This document shows positions 7,698-13,372 of a DNA stretch of 28,580 nucleotides, in pieces. This DNA comes from an uncultured Rhodanobacteraceae bacterium. GTDB lineage: Bacteria > Pseudomonadota > Gammaproteobacteria > Xanthomonadales > SZUA-5. The translations under genes and the position numbers were made by a program. The DNA is taken from the NCBI GenBank assembly GCA_937928755.1, contig CALEZI010000167.1, positions 1 through 28,580 on the forward strand. Reading direction: 5' to 3'. How positions within the stretch are numbered: position 1 is the stretch's first letter; every line of letters begins with the position of its first letter. Under the pieces are notes generated by a model. It had not been told where the DNA came from and did not search any database. It saw only the letters and a program-made list of their open reading frames with translations.

Positions 7698-8222
7698 ATG
7701 AGCACCACGCAACTCACCCCGGCGCAGCACGCCATCCTCGCCAAGGCCATCAACACCAGCGGCGGCAAGATCGAGTGGTTCCCCGACAACATCAAAGGCG
7801 GCGCGCGCAAGAAGGTGCTGGAAGGCATGTTCAACCGCGCCCTCATCACGCCCGATGGCGAAGGCTGGCGCGTCGCTGCCGAGGGCTACGACGCACTGGG
7901 CATGCCGCGCCCCGGCAGCCAACCTGCGAAGGCTTTGCCGGAAATCGATCCCGAACTGGACGCCGCCGTCACCGCCGCCGAAGCGACGTGGGCCAAGGGC
8001 GACAAGCCCGCGACGCGCAGCCGCGAGAACAGCAAGCAGGCCGAGGTCATCCGGATGCTCCAGCGTCCGGAAGGCGCGACCATCCATCAAATCTGCGCCG
8101 CCACCGGCTGGCAGGCGCACACCGTGCGCGGCACCTTCGCCGGGGCGTTCAAGAAAAAGCTCGGCCTGACCATCACCTCGGACAAGGCGCAGGGCGGCGA
8201 GCGCGTGTACCGCGTGGCGTGA
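7698..8222 (+). CDS. DUF3489 domain protein (174 aa)
   Basis: The C-terminal part (about residues 110-174) matches my memory of the DUF3489 family: ENSKQAEVIRMLQRPEGAT, then IHQICAATGWQAHTVRG, TFAGAFKKKLGLTI and a final GGERVYRV. This reads as a winged helix-turn-helix, so DNA binding is a fair guess. The N-terminal half (LTPAQHAILAKAINTSGGKIEWFP, KGGARKKVLEGMFNRALI) also looks like a helical DNA-binding unit, giving two tandem HTH-like domains joined by an acidic linker. The family is common in proteobacterial prophages and integrative elements; its function is not established. The start at 7698 has AGGAG 10 bases upstream. Could be the regulator of the repeated leader elements; that is speculation. 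Confidence 0.82.
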   Translation: MSTTQLTPAQHAILAKAINTSGGKIEWFPDNIKGGARKKVLEGMFNRALITPDGEGWRVAAEGYDALGMPRPGSQPAKALPEIDPELDAAVTAAEATWAKGDKPATRSRENSKQAEVIRMLQRPEGATIHQICAATGWQAHTVRGTFAGAFKKKLGLTITSDKAQGGERVYRVA

Positions 8223-8235
8223 TGGAAACGGCGGA

Positions 8236-8262
8236 GAAGCCAAGCAGAAAGAGCTTGGCTTC
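8236..8262 (+). other. Perfect 10-bp inverted repeat within leader copy 3
   Basis: GAAGCCAAGC (8236-8245) and GCTTGGCTTC (8253-8262) form a perfect 10-bp stem with the 7-base loop AGAAAGA. The right arm is the conserved TTGGCT block of the leader. The other copies lack a full left arm (copy 2 keeps only GAAGC), and no T-run follows, so this is not a classic terminator. Confidence 0.7.
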
Positions 8263-8283
8263 TTCGGCTTGCAGCGCGTTACT
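8243..8283 (+). promoter_or_regulatory. Repeated leader element, copy 3
   Basis: Third copy; TTGGCT at 8255-8260, 17-bp spacer ending CAGCGC, GTTACT at 8278-8283. The sequence from here to the start codon shares CAACG, CCAACGAA and AAGGA-type blocks with copy 4, so copies 3 and 4 form a subgroup distinct from 1 and 2. The ATG is 65 bp from the first base of TTGGCT. Confidence 0.6.
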
Positions 8284-8319
8284 TCAACCATCACAACGCG
8301 CCAACGAAAGGAACCCATC

Positions 8320-8568
8320 ATGACCACCCTGACCAGCATCGATGCCATCGTCACCGACACCAATCACCGTGCTCGCGGAACGATGGGCATCGGCGTCGAA
8401 TTCCTGCACGGATCGCCAATCCACGTCGTCCATGACGGCGCGGCCTACTTCCGCACCGGCAAGACGGGCACCCACATCGCCACCGGGATGGCGACCATCG
8501 AAATGGCCACGGAGGGTGACGCCCGCCTGTGGATCACCCGCGATGGCACGAAGGTGTGGGAAGACTGA
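8320..8568 (+). CDS. Small phage protein, unknown (82 aa)
   Basis: Not recognised. Starts MTTLTSIDAIVTDTNHRARG; the rest alternates short beta-like segments (VEFLHGSPIHVVHDGAAYF, TRDGTKVWED), suggesting a small beta-rich fold. No Cys, no membrane segment, no catalytic motif. The ATG at 8320 follows AAAGGAACCCATC, with AAAGGA about 8 bases upstream. An in-frame ATG at 8269 exists but lies inside the leader element, so it was not chosen. It is the third cassette in the plus-strand island. Confidence 0.6.
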   Translation: MTTLTSIDAIVTDTNHRARGTMGIGVEFLHGSPIHVVHDGAAYFRTGKTGTHIATGMATIEMATEGDARLWITRDGTKVWED

Positions 8569-8574
8569 AATCTT

Positions 8575-8615
8575 CGAACGAAACGCTTGGCTTCCGGCTC
8601 GCACAGCGCGTTACT
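8575..8615 (+). promoter_or_regulatory. Repeated leader element, copy 4
   Basis: Fourth and most diverged copy: the upstream AGCAGAAAGA block is replaced by CGAACGAAAC, but GCTTGGCTTC is intact. TTGGCT at 8587-8592, 17-bp spacer ending CAGCGC, GTTACT at 8610-8615. The ATG of the following gene is 64 bp from the first base of TTGGCT and preceded by AAGGAG. What stays constant across copies marks the likely functional core. Confidence 0.58.
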
Positions 8616-8650
8616 ACAAGCATCGCAACGCACCAACGAAGGAGCACGAA

Positions 8651-9016
8651 ATGCGCAACAACTCCATCCCCGCCACCCGCAACGAAGACTGGGGCTTCTG
8701 GGGCACGATGGGCGAGCACGCCAGCATCGCGTGGCCCTTGGCCATGCACGCCATCGCAACCGCCACGGGCGAGGACTTCGACACCGTCCGCGCCTTCCTC
8801 GACAGCCGCTACGGACGCCACTTCGCGGACGAAGTCCACAACGGACTCTTTGACGGCAAGGCCATGCAGGACGCCATCGACGCCGCCACGCAGAAGTGGA
8901 TGGGTTGGACGATTGGCCGCCAGGCCAGCAAAGACTACGGCATCCCGCGCGGGCTGCCTTACCTCACGGGCTTCGTGATCCAGAGCAGCATCGATGCGGA
9001 ACTGGAGGCCGCCTGA
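8651..9016 (+). CDS. Phage protein, unknown (121 aa)
   Basis: Not recognised. Begins MRNNSIPATRNEDWGFWGTM, then a helical region (IAWPLAMHAIATATGEDFDTVRAF) with LDSRYGRHFADEVHNGLFDG and a C-terminal segment ending VIQSSIDAELEAA. It has several Trp residues and a conserved-looking 'RYGRHFADEV' patch. No known catalytic motif. The ribosome binding site AAGGAG is 9 bases upstream of the ATG. It is followed 2 bases after its stop by the next small gene, which lacks its own leader copy, so these two form a short operon. Confidence 0.65.
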   Translation: MRNNSIPATRNEDWGFWGTMGEHASIAWPLAMHAIATATGEDFDTVRAFLDSRYGRHFADEVHNGLFDGKAMQDAIDAATQKWMGWTIGRQASKDYGIPRGLPYLTGFVIQSSIDAELEAA

Positions 9017-9018
9017 CC

Positions 9019-9192
9019 ATGAACGAAACCACTCCTATCGAAAGCAAACGCGACGCCCTGCGCTGGTTCATCGAAAACCGCCGCGAGGACATCTCCTTCG
9101 AGCAGGCGATCAAGCAACTGCGCTTTGCGATGCACGGCGACCGACGCGCGCAAGCGATGCTCGACGAGATCGCCGCCGAGCAAGCTCACTGA
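9019..9192 (+). CDS. Small phage protein, unknown (57 aa)
   Basis: Not recognised. 57 residues, MNETTPIESKRDALRWFIEN onward, helical and highly charged (RREDISFEQAIKQLRFAMHG, RRAQAMLDEIAAEQAH). The ATG lies 2 bases after the previous stop, so it is probably translated by coupling. Its 3' end overlaps the convergent methyltransferase gene by 7 bases. It has no leader element of its own. Confidence 0.6.
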   Translation: MNETTPIESKRDALRWFIENRREDISFEQAIKQLRFAMHGDRRAQAMLDEIAAEQAH

Positions 9193-10424
9193 ATCTCCAC
9201 AGGCTGCGCCGCGCTCGTCGCGCGCGTGGCCTGCTTGCCGGTGTAGTCCTCCCAACGCCGGACGATCACATCGGCGTACTTCGGATCGAGTTCGATCAGG
9301 CGCGCGACGCGCCCGGACTTCTCGGCAGCGATCAGCGTCGTACCGGAGCCACCGAAGGGATCGAGCACCACGTTGCCCGGACGGCTGGAATTGCGCAGCG
9401 CGCGTTCCACCAGTTCCACCGGCTTCATGGTCGGGTGCAGGTCGTTCTTCTGCGGCTTCTTGATGTGCCACACGTCGCCCTGATCGCGGTCACCGCACCA
9501 GTGGCGCTCACCGCCTTCGGGCCAGCCGTAGAGGATCGGTTCGTACTGGCGCTGGTAGTCGGCGCGGCCCAGCGTGAAGGTGTTCTTCGCCCAGATGATG
9601 AAGGTCGACCAGTGGCCGCCAGCCGCGCGGAAGGTCGATTGCAGCGTGTCCAGTTCACTGGACGACATCGCCACGTAGAGCGCACCACGGCAATGCGCCA
9701 CCATCGGCGTCAGCGCCGCCAGCAGGAAATCTTGGAAGCCGTCGCCGAGGTTGTCGTTCAAGATCGCGCGATCCTTGCCACGCATCTTGTCTTTCGCGCT
9801 GTTGGCGTAGTTGACGTTGTACGGCGGATCGGTGAACACCATGTCCACGGCCTCGCCATCGAGCAGTGCCGCGTAGCTCGCGGCCACGGTCGCGTCGCCG
9901 CACAGCAGACGATGCGGGCCGAGCTGCCAGACGTCGCCGGGGCGTGATACCGGCGTCTCGCCGACCTCCGGCACTGCGTCCTCGTCGGACTGGCCCTCGT
10001 TGACCGGCTCGTCGCCCGCCAGCAGTTCGGCCAGCGCGTCGGCGTCGAAGCCGGTCAGGTCGAGGTCGAAACCTTCGTCCTGCAAGCCTTCCAGTTCGAT
10101 GCGTAGCAGCTCCTCGTCCCACCCGGCGTTCTCGGCGATGCGGTTGTCCGCGATCACCAGCGCGCGGCGCTGCGTCGGCGTCAGGTGGTCGAGCACGACC
10201 ACCGGCACCGCATCGAGGCCGAGCTTCTGCGCGGCTGCCAATCGTCCGTGACCGGCGACGATGATGCCGTCGCTGCCCGCGAGGATGGGATTGGTGAAGC
10301 CGAACTCCGCGATGCTGGCGGCGATCTGCGCCACCTGTGCATCCGAATGCGTGCGGGCGTTGCGGGCATAGGGCACGAGCTTGGCGGTCGGCCACTGCTC
10401 GATCTTGTCGGCCAGCCACTTCAT
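9186..10424 (-). CDS. ParB-domain DNA methyltransferase with DPPY motif (predicted N6-adenine)
   Basis: Fusion of an N-terminal ParB/Srx-like domain (about residues 10-95, with NPILAGSDGIIVAGHGRLAA and ALVIADNR) and a C-terminal amino-methyltransferase. The catalytic DPPY is at 199-202 (FTDPPYNVNY) and the SAM-binding DPFGGSGTT at about 355-363, so motif IV precedes motif I: the beta-class order. DPPY favours adenine-N6 methylation, but this is a trend, not proof. An acidic linker (about 135-155) joins the domains. Target-recognition region lies between 210 and 340. Its ATG overlaps the stop of the upstream paralogue (ATGA). Phage methyltransferases of this kind usually protect DNA from host restriction. 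Confidence 0.92.
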   Translation of the reverse strand: MKWLADKIEQWPTAKLVPYARNARTHSDAQVAQIAASIAEFGFTNPILAGSDGIIVAGHGRLAAAQKLGLDAVPVVVLDHLTPTQRRALVIADNRIAENAGWDEELLRIELEGLQDEGFDLDLTGFDADALAELLAGDEPVNEGQSDEDAVPEVGETPVSRPGDVWQLGPHRLLCGDATVAASYAALLDGEAVDMVFTDPPYNVNYANSAKDKMRGKDRAILNDNLGDGFQDFLLAALTPMVAHCRGALYVAMSSSELDTLQSTFRAAGGHWSTFIIWAKNTFTLGRADYQRQYEPILYGWPEGGERHWCGDRDQGDVWHIKKPQKNDLHPTMKPVELVERALRNSSRPGNVVLDPFGGSGTTLIAAEKSGRVARLIELDPKYADVIVRRWEDYTGKQATRATSAAQPVEIQ

Positions 10425-11818
10425 GTCGCCACCTCCACTTCACGTTCGGCGGCGACGTCATCGAAGCTCTGGCCGGTGGACAGCAGCGTGATGGCGACCT
10501 CGGGATGGTTCTGCCGGAAGCGCCGGAGGGCGACATCGACATACTCCGGCGCAATCTCGACCGAGCGGCAGACGCGCCCGGTGCGCTGCGCGGCCAGCAT
10601 CGTGCTGCCGCTGCCGCCGAACGGTTCGAACACCACATCGCCCTCGACGGTGAATGCCTCGATGACGAACTGCGGCAACGCGACCGGGAACACGGCGGGA
10701 TGGTCGATGCCTTCCCCTATCTTGCCCTTGTGGCGCATGACGCGGATCACCGAATCGGGGATACGCATGTCCTGCGTCGGCTGGCCTGCGTGCGTCCAGC
10801 CGTTGACCTCGCCATCCTTGCCGCGCATCGCGGTGGACGAGCCATCGGCGCGCAGGTGCGTTTCCTGCCCGGCGAACTTGCAGGGCACGGTCTTGTTCGG
10901 CTTGCGGCTGGCGCGGTTGAAATGGAACACGAACTCGAAGCTGGGCGCGAAGCGGCCTTGCCAGTCGCCGGGCATTCCCGGCCCCTGATCCCAGACATAC
11001 CAGCCAAAGCGCCGCCAGCCCTGCGTGCGCATCCAGCCCAGCCATGCCTCCCAATACGGGACGAACTCGTTGTCGCGGTGGATCAGGCCGAGGTTGACCA
11101 GCACCTGGCCGTCGTCGGCTACTGGCAGGCGCGCGAACACGCCACGCATCAGGCCATCCCAATCGGCGATACCGCCGGAGGTGTAGTCGCGCTGGTTGCC
11201 GTAGGGCGGCGACGTGAAGCACAGCGCCGCGCGCTCGTCCGCCATCAGCGTGGCGACCACATCGGCATCGGAAGCGTCGCCGCAAATCAGGCGATGCGCG
11301 CCGATGGCCCAGACGTCGCCCGCGCGGGACACCGGCGTGGCCGGAGCATCAGGCATCTCGTCGGCGTCATCTGTGGCGTCGTCGTCCTGCGCCTCGGCGT
11401 CGGAGGCTTCCTCGTCCGCGAGCAGAGATTCCAGTTCGGTGGCGTCGAGGCCGGTGAGCGCGAGGTCGAAGCTGACCTCGGACAGATCGGCCAGCTCCAG
11501 TGCCAGCATTTCCTCGTCCCAACCCGCGTCCAGCGCGAGCCGGTTGTCGGCGATGACGTAGGCGCGCTTCTGCGCCGGGGTCAGGTGCGCCAGTTCGATG
11601 ATCGGCACGTCCGCCAATTCCAGCTTGCGCGCGGCGGCCAGACGCCCGTGGCCCGCAATGATGCCGTTGTCACCATCCACGAGGATCGGGTTCGTCCAGC
11701 CGTACTCGACGATGCTGGCCGCGATCTTGCCGATCTGCGCATCGTTGTGCGTGCGCGGATTGCGGGCGTAAGGGATCAGCGTCTCGACCTTGCGGTACTC
11801 GATGTTCAAGTGGTTCAA
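10421..11818 (-). CDS. ParB-domain DNA methyltransferase with SPPY motif (predicted N4-cytosine)
   Basis: Paralogue of the next gene with the same two-domain plan: ParB-like N-terminus (NPILVDGDNGIIAGHGRLAA, AYVIADNRLALDAGWDEE), acidic linker rich in Asp and Glu (about 135-160), methyltransferase with SPPY at about 203-206 (FTSPPYGNQRDY) and EPFGGSGSTML near the C-terminus. SPPY is typical of N4-cytosine enzymes, so the pair may modify two bases. The start is uncertain. I chose the TTG at 11818 because the longer reading to 11974 runs through a terminator and a repeat cluster and would add an Arg-rich, unlikely N-terminus. A GGAACCCGAAACC leader precedes the TTG and resembles the capsid leader. 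Confidence 0.88.
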   Translation of the reverse strand: MNHLNIEYRKVETLIPYARNPRTHNDAQIGKIAASIVEYGWTNPILVDGDNGIIAGHGRLAAARKLELADVPIIELAHLTPAQKRAYVIADNRLALDAGWDEEMLALELADLSEVSFDLALTGLDATELESLLADEEASDAEAQDDDATDDADEMPDAPATPVSRAGDVWAIGAHRLICGDASDADVVATLMADERAALCFTSPPYGNQRDYTSGGIADWDGLMRGVFARLPVADDGQVLVNLGLIHRDNEFVPYWEAWLGWMRTQGWRRFGWYVWDQGPGMPGDWQGRFAPSFEFVFHFNRASRKPNKTVPCKFAGQETHLRADGSSTAMRGKDGEVNGWTHAGQPTQDMRIPDSVIRVMRHKGKIGEGIDHPAVFPVALPQFVIEAFTVEGDVVFEPFGGSGSTMLAAQRTGRVCRSVEIAPEYVDVALRRFRQNHPEVAITLLSTGQSFDDVAAEREVEVAT

Positions 11819-11832
11819 GGTTTCGGGTTCCG

Positions 11833-11873
11833 AAAAAACGAAACCCGCCGACGGACGATGCCGTGGGCGGGTT
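11833..11873 (-). terminator. Rho-independent terminator upstream of SPPY methyltransferase
   Basis: On the minus strand, AACCCGCC / GGCGGGTT (8 bp) encloses a second stem ACGG / CCGT, with C-C mismatch between them, then TCGTTTTTT. It would stop transcription coming from the early operon to its right, just 15 bases before the proposed methyltransferase start. The methyltransferases would then need read-through or antitermination. Confidence 0.75.
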
Positions 11874-11884
11874 GGAGTGAAGGG

Positions 11885-11935
11885 TGCGAACTGGGCGGGT
11901 GCGAACCTGCGAACCGTGCGAACCTTGGTTCGCAC
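11885..11935. repeat. Iteron-like cluster of TGCGAAC
   Basis: Four direct copies of TGCGAAC (11885-11891, 11900-11906, 11908-11914, 11917-11923) and one inverted copy (GTTCGCA, 11928-11934) in 50 bp. The last direct and the inverted copy form a near-palindrome, GTGCGAACC-TT-GGTTCGCAC (11916-11935). Such clusters usually bind a replication initiator or a repressor. Confidence 0.75.
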
Positions 11936-12150
11936 CCTGACGCTAGGAAAGCGTCGCGCTCGCGCCCCCCGCATGGCGATAGGCCCAGGAAGGGCCCATC
12001 TCGATTTGGGAATTGGCTGCGCTCACCACTGTCCAGAAGATAGCTGAAATACTACCCCTGACCGGCCTGATTTGTTGCACGCTCAAAAACCGCACATCAC
12101 CGCCAATGCACGCGCGTTGCCGACCACGCACGCCAAATCCCGCCAAAACC
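11936..12150. other. Intergenic stretch without recognised gene
   Basis: This completes the 332-base gap between the SPPY methyltransferase and the DUF6362-like gene. It is less GC-rich than its surroundings around 12020-12110 (AAGATAGCTGAAATACTACC is the most AT-rich part). A short GGCCC/GGGCC hairpin lies near 11973-11987. I see no convincing reading frame, promoter with both hexamers, or known site. Lower GC next to an iteron-like cluster would fit a replication origin, but nothing proves it. Confidence 0.4.
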
Positions 12151-12549
12151 CTACGCGGTGACGACGCCGTTGAGTTGGTCTGTGACCGTCTGTAACGCCC
12201 GCTGCCAGTGCCGCCACGCCGTGCTGCGGTCGCATGCGAAGCGAACCGAGATGTCCCTCCAGCCGTAGCGCTTGGCCCGCATCCACACGAGGTGGCGCTG
12301 CTCGACCTCCAGCCACTGCACCCAGCGCATCACCTCCAGCATCCGCTCGATGGCCTCGGGGCTGGGCGGGAAAGGACGGTAGACCCGTTCATCAGCCGCG
12401 AAGGTTTCCCATTCGCGGCGGGCGATGGCGGGCCAGCAGTTGAAGTAGCCCTGTACCCGCACGGGTGGCAGACGGCGTCCGGTGCTGGCCGCATCCTCGA
12501 AACGAGCGGCCACGTCGTCGATAGTCCACGGATTGCGACGGTCAGCCAT
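12151..12549 (-). CDS. DUF6362-like phage protein (132 aa)
   Basis: Resembles a family I remember as DUF6362, found in proteobacterial prophages; function unknown. It begins MADRRNPWTIDDVAARFEDA and has a central YFNCWPAIARREWETFA segment. The C-terminus (KRYGWRDISVRFACDRSTAW followed by RHWQRAL) reads as a sigma-factor-like helix-turn-helix, so DNA binding is plausible. The ATG at 12549 is chosen over one at 12570 because AGGAGG lies 7-8 bases upstream of it. The start overlaps the end of the preceding gene by 8 bases. Could be a late-gene regulator; not shown. Confidence 0.68.
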   Translation of the reverse strand: MADRRNPWTIDDVAARFEDAASTGRRLPPVRVQGYFNCWPAIARREWETFAADERVYRPFPPSPEAIERMLEVMRWVQWLEVEQRHLVWMRAKRYGWRDISVRFACDRSTAWRHWQRALQTVTDQLNGVVTA

Positions 12550-12751
12550 GGCGTCGTCCTCCTGTCCCATAGAGGCGCTCGCCGATCTGGCGCACCAGTT
12601 GGCGCTCCATCCAGTCGAGGCGTTCGTCGTCCGCGTTGACGACCAAGATGTGCTGGTCGCGCCAGCCGCGTTGCTTGATGACGTCCATATCCTGGACGTC
12701 AGGTTGCAGCCGACCGAGCGGGCAGCGGTATTGGGGTGTTGGCACCTTCAT
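12542..12751 (-). CDS. Small phage protein, unknown (69 aa)
   Basis: Not recognised. MKVPTPQYRCPLGRLQPDVQ, then QDMDVIKQRGWRDQHILVV and a helix ERLDWMERQLVRQIGERLYG, ending with the basic GGRRHG. The ATG at 12751 lies 1 base after the RuvC-like gene's stop (TGAGATG) and its own stop overlaps the next gene. This tight packing supports it as a real gene despite the small size. Confidence 0.6.
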   Translation of the reverse strand: MKVPTPQYRCPLGRLQPDVQDMDVIKQRGWRDQHILVVNADDERLDWMERQLVRQIGERLYGTGGRRHG

Positions 12752-12752
12752 C

Positions 12753-13229
12753 TCACACCTCCCGTTCGAGATCGTGCTGCGCGATGGCCCAGTGCAAGAG
12801 CGCCAACGCGTCAGCCTCGTTGTCGTCGGACGGTGCATGGCCGCGCGCGCGGATCGCCGCGATCACCTCGTCCTTGCCTGCGTTGCCTTTGCCGGTGGCG
12901 TGCTTCTTGATCGTGCCGACCGGCACGCCCTGATACGGAATCTGGTGGTGCTCGCACCACGCGGTGAGCGTGGCGAGGAAGCCGCCGTAGGCGTGCGCCG
13001 CATCGGTCGAGACGTGGCGGCGCACTTCCTCGAAGTGCAGGCAGTCGATGTTGTCGCAGGACTGCTTGATCTCGGTGAGCCAGCGCTTGAAGCGTAGGAA
13101 ACGCATCCCGCCGCCTTCGAAGCGCTGCGGACGGAAGCTCTCGCTGCCGCTGGTGATGTTGCCGTCGCCGCTGCGCAGCGCCCAGCCGGTGGTGGTGCCC
13201 AAGTCGAGGGCGAGGATGGTCGTGGTCAT
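12753..13229 (-). CDS. RuvC-like Holliday junction resolvase
   Basis: A 158-residue RNase-H-fold nuclease expected to cut branched DNA made by replication and recombination before packaging. The first acidic residue is Asp9 in ILALDLGTTTGWA; others are Glu67/Glu68 in LHFEEVRRH, and the C-terminal acidic patch DDNEADALAL (135-144). KGNAGKDEVIAAI before that patch is typical of the phage RuvC-like family. The ATG at 13229 places LDLG at the usual distance from the N-terminus; an upstream in-frame ATG near 13367 would add about 46 residues through a repeat-rich stretch and was not chosen. It lies downstream of the primase-helicase. Confidence 0.82.
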   Translation of the reverse strand: MTTTILALDLGTTTGWALRSGDGNITSGSESFRPQRFEGGGMRFLRFKRWLTEIKQSCDNIDCLHFEEVRRHVSTDAAHAYGGFLATLTAWCEHHQIPYQGVPVGTIKKHATGKGNAGKDEVIAAIRARGHAPSDDNEADALALLHWAIAQHDLEREV

Positions 13230-13372
13230 GGTTGCAGTCCTTGTTTCGGTTCGGACTGACGCACCGGACGCAGCACATCGAATCTCCCATGAGGCGTGCG
13301 CACGCGCACGCGCGCGGGGGAAGTAACGACGTAGTGCGTCAAATGCGTCAGTCGGATGCGTCGGCATGGCGG
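13230..13372. other. Repeat-rich intergenic region between primase and RuvC-like genes
   Basis: 143 bases with no gene. It holds three direct TGCGTC (13335, 13344, 13357) and two inverted copies GACGCA (13258, 13267), a perfect 12-bp palindrome GCGTGCGCACGC (13294-13305), and a strictly alternating purine-pyrimidine tract of 23 bases (13294-13316) that could adopt Z-DNA. No promoter with both hexamers is evident. An origin or operator is possible. Confidence 0.5.

Noticed and set aside
8236..8262. Hairpin after the DUF3489 gene as a rho-independent terminator
   Set aside because: No T-run follows the stem, and its right arm is the conserved leader core present in copies without a hairpin.
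7278..8615. Repeated leader copies as a CRISPR array
   Set aside because: Copies are 300-600 bp apart with genes between them, not short unique spacers, and no cas1/cas2 is present; the Cas4-like nuclease is a phage recombination enzyme.
11819..11974. Longer N-terminus for the SPPY methyltransferase
   Set aside because: The 52 extra residues would be encoded by a terminator and a repeat cluster and are Arg/Pro-rich, unlike the ParB-domain start of the paralogue.
10337..12043. Plus-strand open reading frame of 568 residues
   Set aside because: It is the antisense shadow of the two methyltransferase genes, which carry clear catalytic motifs; GC-rich DNA commonly gives long antisense frames.
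12027..12044. LexA-box-like sequence in the early intergenic gap
   Set aside because: CTAT-N7-ACAG on the minus strand has the wrong spacing and a mismatch relative to CTGT-N8-ACAG.
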